DNA of 64,000 nt from Enterococcus pingfangensis (GCF_005405205.1 NZ_BJDP01000004.1:124001-188000), one strand, 5' to 3'; counted from the stretch's first letter, positions 35,759 to 44,249 are shown. The notes: generated by a model not told the origin, from the letters alone. Translations and numbers: made by a program.

Positions 35759-36549
35759 AAGCTTTTTATTCAGATACGGAATATGAAGGAGAATCGTTTG
35801 AACGGCAGGCTGTACCAGAATTTCAGTTGTGGGATCAAATAATCAAAAAGCAAGCACTGTCTAAACGGACGAAACTTGCGCTACTGATCTATTTTTTACT
35901 GACGCCTTTAGTTATTTATGTGGGGATAAAAGTGGGCGATCGGAAATATTTAACTGTAAGTTTAATATTGATGGTCATGGCGATGGCACCTTTTTTCTTA
36001 ATTTTTGAGAAAAGGAAACCAAAAGCTCGTGAACTGATTGTGATTGCTGTACTTGTTGGTTTAGCAGTGGCTGGTCGGATGGCATTTTTCATGTTGCCGC
36101 AATTTAAGCCAGTTACAGCGTTAGTGATTATCGCGGCAGTTTCCTTTGGTGCAGAAACCGGATTTTTAGTAGGTGCCTTATCGGCTTTAGCTTCGAATAT
36201 TTTCTTTACACAGGGACCGTGGACTCCTTGGCAAATGTTTGCCTTCGGGATGGTTGGATTTATTGCAGGTCTATGCTATCAAAAAGGATTGCTGCGAATG
36301 AATCGCATCGCACTAAGTCTTTTTGGATTTGTTAGCTGTTTTATTATTTATGGAGGGATTATGAATCCCGCGTCACTGTTTATGTATTCTAGTGTCGTAA
36401 CTAAAGAGGCATTGCTGGCGACATTTATATATGGGGCACCGATGGATCTCGTTCACGCTGGTTCAACTTTCATTTTTCTCTTTCTTTTTTCTAAACCAAT
36501 GTTGGAAAAATTGGCTCGAATCAAAATTAAATATGGATTGATCCATTAA
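35731..36549 (+). CDS. ECF S component, CbrT-like cobalamin-binding subunit
   Basis: A 272-residue protein with a soluble N-terminal part of about 45 residues and then about six or more hydrophobic segments. The region GPWTPWQMFAFGMVGFIAG is typical of S components of the CbrT/CblT kind, which bind cobalamin. The riboswitch of this operon and the nearby B12-dependent pathway favour cobalamin or cobinamide as substrate. GGAGGTAG precedes the ATG, within the end of ecfA (28-base overlap). A specificity call from sequence alone is not certain. Confidence 0.82.
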   Translation: MSKSTKDFLKAFYSDTEYEGESFERQAVPEFQLWDQIIKKQALSKRTKLALLIYFLLTPLVIYVGIKVGDRKYLTVSLILMVMAMAPFFLIFEKRKPKARELIVIAVLVGLAVAGRMAFFMLPQFKPVTALVIIAAVSFGAETGFLVGALSALASNIFFTQGPWTPWQMFAFGMVGFIAGLCYQKGLLRMNRIALSLFGFVSCFIIYGGIMNPASLFMYSSVVTKEALLATFIYGAPMDLVHAGSTFIFLFLFSKPMLEKLARIKIKYGLIH

Positions 36550-36597
36550 AAAGAACCGTCTGCCAAAAGTTTACTTTGGGCAGACGGTTCAAAATTT
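36550..36597 (+). terminator. Bidirectional terminator between the ECF operon and pduT
   Basis: A long hairpin with perfect 12-bp arms (GAACCGTCTGCC and GGCAGACGGTTC). It has T residues on the minus-strand side (TTCTTTTTAA) and a weaker T-rich tail on the plus side, so it can serve both convergent units. Confidence 0.88.
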
Positions 36598-36607
36598 ATT
36601 TATATTT

Positions 36608-37165
36608 TTATTGGATAAGACTGTCAACTAATTCTGGACGAGGATTAGACAAGACTATTTTGTTGATTAGCATAGCTTGATCTTTTGCGCCTTTTGCGCC
36701 AGCTTCAACCGCTGTTTTTACTGAGGCAACATCACCAGTCAGAACGACGAAGGATTTTCCAGCAATACCTGTTCCTAACTGGATAGCTAAAAGCTCAACA
36801 TCAGCAGCTTTGACTGCAAAGTCAGCAGCAATAATCGATCCAGTTGCTGAATAGTATTCTAAAACGCCGATAGCTTGAATCGTTTCTGGTATTTTAGCCA
36901 TATTTATAGCTTGAATAACTGTCGGATCAACGCGAGAGATCGTTAATTCACCGACTACATAACGCCCACCTTGTTCTACTCCAATCTCCATTGACCGCTC
37001 GATTGCCCCAACGTGACCACAAATCATAATATAGTACTTTCCAGGACAACTTGCGCGTGCCATGATCAATGTCGAATCAGCAGCTTTTAGCATATAGTCT
37101 ACAACTTCGATACCTTTAGCGATGCTATTTAATTCTAAAAATCCGATGGTATCCATTTTTTTCAT
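36608..37165 (-). CDS. pduT: PduT, tandem-BMC shell protein
   Basis: A trimeric BMC-T shell protein, 185 residues, two BMC domains. The Salmonella homologue binds a [4Fe-4S] cluster at its pore through Cys108 and is thought to pass electrons to or from PduS. In this protein the matching position is Ser110 (in SATGSIIAAD), while the first-domain pore loop has Cys40 (ASCPGKY) and Cys49. The cluster may be ligated differently or be absent. AAAGGAGTG precedes the ATG, and the gene overlaps pduS by 4 bases. Confidence 0.92.
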   Translation of the reverse strand: MKKMDTIGFLELNSIAKGIEVVDYMLKAADSTLIMARASCPGKYYIMICGHVGAIERSMEIGVEQGGRYVVGELTISRVDPTVIQAINMAKIPETIQAIGVLEYYSATGSIIAADFAVKAADVELLAIQLGTGIAGKSFVVLTGDVASVKTAVEAGAKGAKDQAMLINKIVLSNPRPELVDSLIQ

Positions 37166-38508
37166 AAGGCACTCCTTTCGATCGTAATGCTCGTGGTAAC
37201 AGCAGTAACGATACCATCAATACTAGCGTGAATATCTGCTCCTAATGCTTTTTCTGGTTTTTTCCCGATCAAATCCCCAGCCTTTATTTGGTCACCAGGC
37301 TGAACGACGGGTTCACAAGGCGCGCCGATATGCATTTTCATTGGAATAGTTACTACATTTGTTTCATGTTTGCAGAGTTCATTTACTTTTAAATCAGCGT
37401 ATTGTTTCAAGCCATTCTTCAGCAATATTTTTACTGGCGGAACTTGTTGATACTCACGCATTAGTGAGGGAGTCAAAGGGATTTCTTTTTTCTGGTAACG
37501 AATCCCTTTTTCCGCTAGACGATGTTTTACATAGATATTTACTTGACGTGGCATCAAACCCATCGGACATGCGATCGTTTCACAAATCCCACATTCACAG
37601 CAAAGAAGTGCTTCTTTCCAAATTGGATCATCGTCGATATCGTCAGGAATTTCGGTAACTGTCAAATGACGCATAATTCGATGCGGATGAATCGGATGAC
37701 CAATTTGGTAGCGTGGACAGAGCTCAGTACACAAGCGACATTGAATGCAAGAGGAGCGTGCTTTATTGATAACTTGAGGCATCTCTTTTTCAAGCAATTC
37801 ATAAATAAAATCTTGCTTTCCAGTGATAATGATCCCCGAAGTTGTTTTGGTGACGACTTGTTGTGAAAAATCTTCTTTAGTTCCGGTTTTTCCCATCATA
37901 GGCCCCCCGTTAATGAACATAAAGTCATCAATCGTAGCTCCACCAGCTAATGTGAGACATTCTGTAAAAGAAGTCCCAATCGGTACTTCTAAAATTTTAG
38001 GTTCCTTAACCGCACCAGTGATCGTTAATAATTTATGAGTAACACTTTTTCCATGTTGAGCTCGATAAATATTCAGCATCGTGGAGATGTTTGAAATGAC
38101 ACAGCCGACATCTAACGGAATCCCGCCTGGCGGAACCGTTCGTCCAGTGATTTCAAAAACCATGATCTGTTCATCACCAGCAGGATAAAAGTTATTCATT
38201 TTGAAGAGTTTGATTGGAACATGGAGTACTTGAATGGCATTCTCTAATGCTTGGATCTCTTCAGTATAATGAGCCTTTGTAGCAATTACGATCTGCTTAG
38301 CTTCTAATAATTCTCCGACATCAGCGATTGCTTGGACACATTCTTTTGCGTAGTGGTTCATCACATAATGATCTTTTTTTAGCAAAGGTTCACATTCGGC
38401 TGCATTAATTATAAAATATTCCGTCTTAGTATTGTACTTGGCGGCAGTTGGAAAACCTGCGCCACCGCAACCAACAATTCCAGACGAACTAATTTGTTCC
38501 AATAGCAT
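37162..38508 (-). CDS. pduS: PduS, RnfC-like cobalamin reductase
   Basis: A flavin and iron-sulfur protein of 448 residues that reduces cob(III)alamin toward the Co(I) form needed by PduO. The N-terminal glycine-rich loop SGIVGCGGAGFPTAAK is the NADH/FMN site of the RnfC/Nqo1 type, an SLBB region follows, and two ferredoxin motifs are intact: CIQCRLCTELCP (254-265) and CCECGICETIACP (303-315). It pairs with pduT by overlap on the minus strand, outside the main pdu operon. Confidence 0.94.
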   Translation of the reverse strand: MLLEQISSSGIVGCGGAGFPTAAKYNTKTEYFIINAAECEPLLKKDHYVMNHYAKECVQAIADVGELLEAKQIVIATKAHYTEEIQALENAIQVLHVPIKLFKMNNFYPAGDEQIMVFEITGRTVPPGGIPLDVGCVISNISTMLNIYRAQHGKSVTHKLLTITGAVKEPKILEVPIGTSFTECLTLAGGATIDDFMFINGGPMMGKTGTKEDFSQQVVTKTTSGIIITGKQDFIYELLEKEMPQVINKARSSCIQCRLCTELCPRYQIGHPIHPHRIMRHLTVTEIPDDIDDDPIWKEALLCCECGICETIACPMGLMPRQVNIYVKHRLAEKGIRYQKKEIPLTPSLMREYQQVPPVKILLKNGLKQYADLKVNELCKHETNVVTIPMKMHIGAPCEPVVQPGDQIKAGDLIGKKPEKALGADIHASIDGIVTAVTTSITIERSAL

Positions 38509-38561
38509 ATTCGTTCCTCATTTCTTTAAACTAAGATGACTCAGCAGTTCTAGTTGACACA

Positions 38562-39737
38562 TTAATTATTAAAAAAGATATTCTGCTTTTCACTAATCAA
38601 ACAACAAACCTCATCAGCCGTCGTTAATTGTTTTCGATGTTTCATCAAGTTTTGAGCTAAACCCATGGAAATTCCTTTAGCCAAAAAGCGCTCTTTAGAA
38701 GTTTCCAGACAATCAAAATCAGGAAATTCACCTAAATTGGCGATTCGATTGATATTGGCCATCGCTAAATATCCAAGCGAGTCTTGAAAAATTGCTAGAA
38801 ATCGTTCCCGCTGATTACCAGAAACATGATCAGAGAAATAGATGAAGTATGTCTTATAAACATCTTTAATTACTTGTAATAAAAAAGCGCACATTGAATC
38901 ATCACCTCTAACAGAAAAGGCTGCGTATTGAGACAAGATATTTGCTAAAAAATAGCCAAGATCATAAGAGAAGGGACCAGTCATGGTATATTCCATATCG
39001 ATTACTTTAATGGATGTTGATGAAACAAAAATATTTGAAGTATGAAAATCTCCATGGATTAAGCACTCATTTCTATTCGAAAGTTTATCAATCAATGAAT
39101 CCCAATCTTTTTTTACAGTCGAGTCCTTTAAAATTACTGCTAAAATATCTAAAAGCGCTGCCTGCTCTAAAGGAATATTACTTTTTTTAGCAGCCGGTTT
39201 TAAGATGAATTTAGTAATAATCTCCCGCATATTTGAATTTTGAAAGTGATCGACTAAAGATATCCAATTTTCTTTTGACAATTTAAACTGAGATGTGGCT
39301 AAGTGAGTCCGTGCAAGGTATTCACCCACTTGTTTTCCTAATCGTGGGAATTGCTTCCCATGGCATAGGGAAAAGCGAAGAACCTCTAAATACGAAAGAT
39401 CTTCCATAATAAATAAATGCGCTGTTGGATCAGAAAAATAAGTCATAGGAACCATTTGGGGAGCTAGTTCTGAACGTAATTGATACGTCATATATTCTAA
39501 ATGATTACGTTTAGGATCAATCGGCATGAGGGAGATGCCGCTAGAGGGTACCTTTTTTGAATGCTTAAGAACAAATTTTTGCTTACCTTGTCTAAGGGTG
39601 TAAAGATAGTTTATGTAGCCGTCAATATATTTATCTTTTTCGTTGGAAAGAGCCGTCACAATAAGTGGACTGGGTTTGTTAAAAAGTGTAGTTTGATGAA
39701 TTAAATAGTTTGTGAGTGTATGTTCGCTAATCTCCAT
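38562..39737 (-). CDS. Methylthioribose kinase-like (MtnK-type) phosphotransferase
   Basis: A 391-residue APH-fold kinase. The catalytic HGDFHTSNIF (from residue 228) and metal-binding IDMEYTMTGPFSYDLGYFLAN resemble 5-methylthioribose kinase more than aminoglycoside or choline kinases. The start at 39737 is set by AAGGAGGAG upstream; a longer start at 39767 would cover that site. It is first in the minus-strand unit with pduS and pduT. Family members can phosphorylate 5-deoxyribose, a product of 5'-deoxyadenosine released when B12 enzymes are damaged, so a salvage role is plausible. The rest of such a pathway is not in this window. Confidence 0.72.
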   Translation of the reverse strand: MEISEHTLTNYLIHQTTLFNKPSPLIVTALSNEKDKYIDGYINYLYTLRQGKQKFVLKHSKKVPSSGISLMPIDPKRNHLEYMTYQLRSELAPQMVPMTYFSDPTAHLFIMEDLSYLEVLRFSLCHGKQFPRLGKQVGEYLARTHLATSQFKLSKENWISLVDHFQNSNMREIITKFILKPAAKKSNIPLEQAALLDILAVILKDSTVKKDWDSLIDKLSNRNECLIHGDFHTSNIFVSSTSIKVIDMEYTMTGPFSYDLGYFLANILSQYAAFSVRGDDSMCAFLLQVIKDVYKTYFIYFSDHVSGNQRERFLAIFQDSLGYLAMANINRIANLGEFPDFDCLETSKERFLAKGISMGLAQNLMKHRKQLTTADEVCCLISEKQNIFFNN

Positions 39738-40089
39738 TATGCTCCTCCTTACACCTTGTTCTATCAATAATTTTAGCGAAACATACAGCGAAAATATATA
39801 ATAAAAATATGCACTTTATAGGAAAGTGCTGGAAAGCCTTTAAAGCCTACGAACCATAGTAAATACTCAAAAAAAGTGAGCAAAAAAATACAATAAAAAG
39901 ACCGCTTTCAATTTGGAATTAAGGACAAGCAATCTATCAATTCTTTGAAAGTCTTAATCAGACAACCATATTTTTTCTACTTTAATGAGCACTTATGCAA
40001 TCTTCTGTTTCGAGTCCCATTATTTGTATGTTTGTTTCATTAAAAAATCTGGATGGAGATTGATTTATTTGCAATTAGCCTTCCTACGA
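39738..40089 (-). promoter_or_regulatory. AT-rich 350-base upstream region of the kinase-pduS-pduT unit
   Basis: No gene is seen. On the minus strand a 7-bp hairpin, GCACTTT/AAAGTGC (about 39810-39828), is followed by ATATTTTTATT and may be a leader attenuator. Candidate promoter elements TTGCTC and TACTAT lie near 39860-39890. A partial cre-like box, TGAAAGCGGTCT, occurs near 39905-39920 but lacks the terminal CA. I found no cobalamin aptamer here, in contrast to the other pdu units. Confidence 0.35.
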
Positions 40090-40614
40090 CTATTTTTTTC
40101 GGAAAGTTGTCACATTTTTATCGAGTTTTTTAGTTGTTGATACGATCAAGAGTTCTTCGATGGCGGATAGGGCACTGCAGACTAAAAGAATAATACTGAA
40201 GGGTTTGACTGGAACGAGCAATAAAATGAGCGGGGCTAAAAAAAGCAGCAGTCCAGTTAATTTATTCAAATAGCTGTGTAGACTCGCAAATTGCCGGAAA
40301 CGAAAGTAGCCGATCAAATAGGTAAGGCAACGGATTAAAGCAATCATAAAAATACCCCACAGCAAAAAATTCGGGAGTTTGATCGTAAAGATGACTTTTG
40401 TCGCGACAACTATAAAAAAGATCAAATCAGCCAAACTATCCAATAAAGTTCCAAGGCGGCTTGTCCAATTCATTTTCCGAGCAATCCAGCCGTCGAGAAT
40501 ATCTGTTATTCCTGCTAAAAAGTAAAGCAGAAAGAAAAATTGATCGGCGGCGATCACTATCAATAATGAGGCAAGGATCCGTAAAAGCGTTAATAGATTA
40601 GGAATATATTTCAT
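40090..40614 (-). CDS. CDP-alcohol phosphatidyltransferase
   Basis: A membrane enzyme of 174 residues that transfers a phosphatidyl group from CDP-diacylglycerol to an alcohol. The signature D-G-x2-A-R-x8-G-x3-D-x3-D is complete in DILDGWIARKM to LGTLLDSLAD. Several hydrophobic segments follow. It is not adjacent to cinA/recA, where pgsA usually lies, so it may be a second enzyme, such as a cardiolipin or PgsA-like synthase. AAAGGAGCAG precedes the ATG. Confidence 0.85.
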   Translation of the reverse strand: MKYIPNLLTLLRILASLLIVIAADQFFFLLYFLAGITDILDGWIARKMNWTSRLGTLLDSLADLIFFIVVATKVIFTIKLPNFLLWGIFMIALIRCLTYLIGYFRFRQFASLHSYLNKLTGLLLFLAPLILLLVPVKPFSIILLVCSALSAIEELLIVSTTKKLDKNVTTFRKK

Positions 40615-40827
40615 GCGTCTGCTCCTTTGGTTAAGGGATCAATCGATGAGATGAAAGCTTCGTTCTAGTCTCAAATCGTATGTCATCCGGCAAATTTTTG
40701 TTCTTTGTTTCTGCTCAGATACGTTATTTTATTCTGGGGAAAATTGGTAGCCAGAATCAGTATTTTATTGAAAGATAATTTAACTTTATCATGTTTTTAG
40801 CGTGCTTGAAATCAAACTGAAATCGAA

Positions 40828-40856
40828 TTGCAATGAATTTGTGCTATTTTTAATAA
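40828..40856 (+). promoter_or_regulatory. Promoter for the flavodoxin-fold oxidoreductase
   Basis: TTGCAA (40828-40833), 17 bases, TAATAA (40851-40856), 22 bases before the ATG with its GTAAGGGGAAG ribosome site. Confidence 0.5.
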
Positions 40857-40878
40857 AAAGCGGTAAGGGGAAGTTGGA

Positions 40879-41445
40879 ATGACAACAACATTGATTATTG
40901 ATCATCCGTGGAAGGAAAGCTTTAATCACGGGGTGTTGAACCATTTGATCGCGGGTTTGGAACAGGATCAGAAAATCTATCAGGTGATCGATCTGAACAA
41001 AGATGGCTTTGATCCAGTGATGTCTGCTGAAGAATTAGCGGTTTATCAGCGCGGTTCGGTTTTAGATCCGTTGGTTTTGCATTATATGAGCTTGTTGCGG
41101 GAGACGACGCAGCTAGTTTTGATTTTCCCGATTTGGTGGTACAGTTCACCCGCAAGTTTAAAGGGCTTCCTTGATAAGGTATTGCTGAATGAATTTGCTT
41201 TCTTTGACGGCGGCAATGGGATTCAACCACTACTAGCAATCGACTCAGTCGTTGTCTTTACTACTTCGGATCAACCGACAGAAAGTTTGGACCAACATTG
41301 CACCCGCAGTTACAAGCATCAGTTAACGACGACATTAGAAGATATCGGTTTGCGAAATATTTCTTGGCATCATTTAGGCTCGCTGAAAAAGCTGAGTGAA
41401 GAAGAACGGCAAGCGTATTTAACAACGGTATATGACAAGCTGTAA
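40879..41445 (+). CDS. NAD(P)H oxidoreductase with flavodoxin-like fold
   Basis: A soluble 188-residue FMN/FAD quinone reductase-like protein (NQO1/KefF/YwrO family). The core region LVLIFPIWWYSSPASLKGFLDKVL forms the flavin-binding and dimer surface typical of the family, and SYKHQLTTTLEDIGL follows. It probably reduces quinones or azo compounds with two electrons; the substrate is unknown. It stands alone between a promoter and a terminator about 100 bases downstream. Confidence 0.85.
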   Translation: MTTTLIIDHPWKESFNHGVLNHLIAGLEQDQKIYQVIDLNKDGFDPVMSAEELAVYQRGSVLDPLVLHYMSLLRETTQLVLIFPIWWYSSPASLKGFLDKVLLNEFAFFDGGNGIQPLLAIDSVVVFTTSDQPTESLDQHCTRSYKHQLTTTLEDIGLRNISWHHLGSLKKLSEEERQAYLTTVYDKL

Positions 41446-41551
41446 AATCTGATAATGGCCGAACTGTATCAAGCAATAGGGATCACTTATTTGCATTTGT
41501 TAGCTATAAAAATCTAACTACATCAGAATCTCAAAACTTTCTTTAATTTTC

Positions 41552-41591
41552 GACGTAAGACCTTGAGCGGGTCTTGCGTCATTTTCTTTTT
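41552..41591 (+). terminator. Terminator upstream of the DUF368 gene
   Basis: An 11-bp stem (GACGTAAGACC and GGTCTTGCGTC, with wobble) followed by ATTTTCTTTTT. It closes the oxidoreductase unit. Confidence 0.8.
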
Positions 41592-41639
41592 ATCGGTACA
41601 CTGGCTAAGATATAAAAGAAAGATGAGGATTATTTTTTT

Positions 41640-42491
41640 ATGGAAAACGAAAAGGTTACGCAGCCGAACAAAAGCGATTGGATTTTACGCTTTATCAAAG
41701 GAATGTTCATCGGCTCAGGATTTATTTTACCGGGAGTCAGCGGAGGGGCCTTGGCGGCGGTATTTGGTATTTATGAACGGATTATTTCATTTTTGGCTCA
41801 CATCACAAAAAATTTCAAAGAGAATGTGCGCTTTTTTATTCCTGTAGGATTAGGCGGTATCGCGGGGGTTTTTGTCCTTTCTTTTGCGGTTAGTTTTTTA
41901 TTAGGGGAGTTTGAGACGATCATGTTGTGGTTCTTTGTCGGCTGTATTATCGGAACAGTGCCGGCATTGTGGAAAGAAGCTGGAAAAAAAGGCCGTGCAA
42001 CAAAAGACTATGTTATTTTGGTTATTAGTTTTGTTGTTGGTTTTTGGTTCTTGTGGCAAGGTTCAAGTTTATTTGGTCACGTAGATCAAAATTTTGTAAC
42101 TTGGATGATCGCTGGTGCATTAATTGGTTTGGGCTTGATTGTACCGGGGCTTAGTCCTTCAAACTTTTTAGTCTATATGGGCATGTACAAAGCGATGGCA
42201 GACGGCTTCAAAACAATCGATATGGGTGTGATCATTCCAATCGGGATCGGCGGATTAGTCACTGTTTTGAGTTTATCAAAAGTAATGGACTGGGTATTTA
42301 GTCATTTTTATGCGGCGATGTATCATTTTATTTTAGGAATTGTTTTTGCTTCAACGGTAATGATCATCCCGACAGATTATAGTGGGATCGGTTTCCTTGG
42401 TTTCGTTGGCTGTGCGGTTTTATGTGTGCTAGGAGCAGCGCTTGGCTGGTGGATGAGTCGTTTGGAAGAACGGTATGTTCCAGAAGATTAA
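41640..42491 (+). CDS. DUF368 membrane protein, PopT-type undecaprenyl-phosphate transporter
   Basis: A 283-residue polytopic membrane protein. Two inverted halves carry the family repeats: GSGFILPGVSGGALAAVFG near the N-terminus and GLGLIVPGLSPSNFLVYMG in the second half. DUF368 proteins have been shown to recycle the lipid carrier undecaprenyl phosphate across the membrane for wall synthesis. No strong ribosome site is visible; GAGGAT lies 8-13 bases before the ATG. Confidence 0.85.
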   Translation: MENEKVTQPNKSDWILRFIKGMFIGSGFILPGVSGGALAAVFGIYERIISFLAHITKNFKENVRFFIPVGLGGIAGVFVLSFAVSFLLGEFETIMLWFFVGCIIGTVPALWKEAGKKGRATKDYVILVISFVVGFWFLWQGSSLFGHVDQNFVTWMIAGALIGLGLIVPGLSPSNFLVYMGMYKAMADGFKTIDMGVIIPIGIGGLVTVLSLSKVMDWVFSHFYAAMYHFILGIVFASTVMIIPTDYSGIGFLGFVGCAVLCVLGAALGWWMSRLEERYVPED

Positions 42492-42512
42492 AAAATAATT
42501 TGAAATTTAGGC

Positions 42513-42541
42513 TTGCAATTTTGATGAGAAGTCTTTAAGAT
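42513..42541 (+). promoter_or_regulatory. Promoter of the proS T-box leader
   Basis: TTGCAA (42513-42518), 17 bases, TAAGAT (42536-42541), just ahead of the T-box RNA. Confidence 0.6.
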
Positions 42542-42547
42542 GATGGT

Positions 42548-42785
42548 AAGCATTTGGAATAGTAATAAATTTTATTGGCAGCAGAGAGTTGATTCATCGG
42601 CTGAAAGATCAACGTGCCCACTGAAATTTATGAACCTACCAAAGAAGATTGATGCGAAAGCAGCACGCGACTCTAGCGTTATTGGAGCTGAAAGTTGGGT
42701 CAATAAGATTTGACCAAGCAAGGTGGTACCGCGAAATTATCCGTTTCGTCCTTACAGTTGTGTAGGGATGGAACGGTTTTTTTAT
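42548..42785 (+). promoter_or_regulatory. T-box leader of proS (proline specifier)
   Basis: The T-box sequence AGGTGGTACCGCG is exact at 42721-42733. Stem I has AGTA opposite TGAA with flanking TAAATTT/AAATTTA pairing, and the triplet after TGAA is CCT (42635-42637), a proline codon that fits the gene controlled. The terminator has arms CCGTTTCGTCC (42741-42751) and GGATGGAACGG (42766-42776) and a T run. Uncharged tRNA-Pro should favour read-through. Confidence 0.92.
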
Positions 42786-42809
42786 TTTTATTTTTAGGAG
42801 GATGCATGA

Positions 42810-44249
42810 ATGACAAACTTACAAAAAGAAGATTTTTCAAAATGGTATTTACAAACAATTCAAAAAGCTGACTTGATGGATTATTCACCTGTTCGCGGTT
42901 GTATCATTTTTAAAGCTGATGGTTATGAACTTTGGGAACATATCCAAGAAGATTTCAACAAATGGTTACGAACACAAGACATCCGTAATGTCTACTTCCC
43001 AATGCTGATCCCTAAACATTTCCTAGAAAAAGAAGAAGAACACGTAGAAGGTTTTGCGCCAGAATTACCTTGGCTAACTAAAGTTGGTGATGAAGAATTA
43101 GAAGAACCTTATGCATTACGGCCAACATCCGAAACATTGATCGGCGATGCTTTTTCTAACTGGATCAATTCTTACCGTGATCTTCCTTATGAAATCAACC
43201 AATGGGCGAATGTTTTCCGTTGGGAGAAAAAAACGATGCCATTTTTACGGACTTCAGAATTCTTATGGCAAGAAGGCCATACAGCTCATGATTCTGAAGA
43301 AGCTGCTCGCGTACGGACGATGAGTGCTTTAGAAGCGTATGCTAATTTAATTGAAAATACGTTGGCGATCCCTGTTTACCGCGGACAAAAAACACCGTCT
43401 GAACGGTTTGCAGGTGCGGTAGATACGTATTCTGTCGAGGCAATGATGCGTGACGGAAAAGCCGTCCAAGCAGGAACGTCTCATTACCTTGGTCAAAACT
43501 TTGCAGAAGCGTTTGATATCAAATTCTTGAATCGCAACAATGAACATGAATATGCATATACAACGTCTTGGGGAATCTCAACTCGTTTGATTGGCTCATT
43601 GATCATGGTTCACGGCGACGAACAAGGATTGGTTTTACCACCAAAAGTTGCGCCAACACAAGTAATCTTGATCCCGGTTGGCCCTTGGCAAAAACAACCA
43701 GCTATTTTGGATCGTTTACATGAATTGAAAGCATCATTAGTTGAAAAAGGTTTGCGCGTTCGGATCGATGAAACGGACAACACACCAGGCTTCAAATTTA
43801 ACGAATGGGAATTAAAAGGGGCGCCATTACGAATTGAATTCGGCCCGCGTGATTTGAAAAACAATCAAGCCGTTATCAAAATGCGTGATCTAGAAGACAA
43901 AGAATCTGTCTCGTTAGAAGGCATTGAAGAGTATATCACCGAACAATTGGATATCATGCAAACACGTTTATTCGAAAGCGCGCAAAAACGCTACGGTGAA
44001 AATGAACATACTGATATCGATACGTTAGATGAATTGAAAGCTCATATCGAACAAGCCAAAGAATCAGGAGAAACACCAGGATTTGTCTTGATCGGTTGGG
44101 ATGGCACGGAAGAAACTGAAGCCAAAATCAAAGAAGAAACGGGCTTCACGACTAGAAATATTCCATTTAACCCACCTGTTGAAAAAACAGTCGACATCGT
44201 TAATGGAAAACCTGCGAAACATACCGTTTGGATAGCACGCGCGTATTAA
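42810..44249 (+). CDS. proS: Prolyl-tRNA synthetase, archaeal/eukaryotic type
   Basis: A class II aminoacyl-tRNA synthetase of 479 residues. It lacks the insertion editing domain of the bacterial-type enzyme (about 570 residues) and instead has the short architecture with a C-terminal extension (GKPAKHTVWIARAY) seen in the archaeal/eukaryotic group. Motif 2 (FRWEKKTMPFLRTSEFLWQ) and motif 3 (GSLIMVHGDEQG) are evident. The T-box leader and its CCT specifier confirm proline. AGGAGG is 8 bases upstream. A bacterial-type proS may exist elsewhere in the genome. Confidence 0.95.
   Translation: MTNLQKEDFSKWYLQTIQKADLMDYSPVRGCIIFKADGYELWEHIQEDFNKWLRTQDIRNVYFPMLIPKHFLEKEEEHVEGFAPELPWLTKVGDEELEEPYALRPTSETLIGDAFSNWINSYRDLPYEINQWANVFRWEKKTMPFLRTSEFLWQEGHTAHDSEEAARVRTMSALEAYANLIENTLAIPVYRGQKTPSERFAGAVDTYSVEAMMRDGKAVQAGTSHYLGQNFAEAFDIKFLNRNNEHEYAYTTSWGISTRLIGSLIMVHGDEQGLVLPPKVAPTQVILIPVGPWQKQPAILDRLHELKASLVEKGLRVRIDETDNTPGFKFNEWELKGAPLRIEFGPRDLKNNQAVIKMRDLEDKESVSLEGIEEYITEQLDIMQTRLFESAQKRYGENEHTDIDTLDELKAHIEQAKESGETPGFVLIGWDGTEETEAKIKEETGFTTRNIPFNPPVEKTVDIVNGKPAKHTVWIARAY

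Noticed and set aside
39738-40089. Third cobalamin riboswitch before the kinase-pduS-pduT unit
   Set aside because: Neither the B12 box nor GCCACT is present on the minus strand in this region.
41563-41847. 94-codon plus-strand frame over the DUF368 start
   Set aside because: It overlaps a well-supported membrane protein in another frame and starts inside a terminator.
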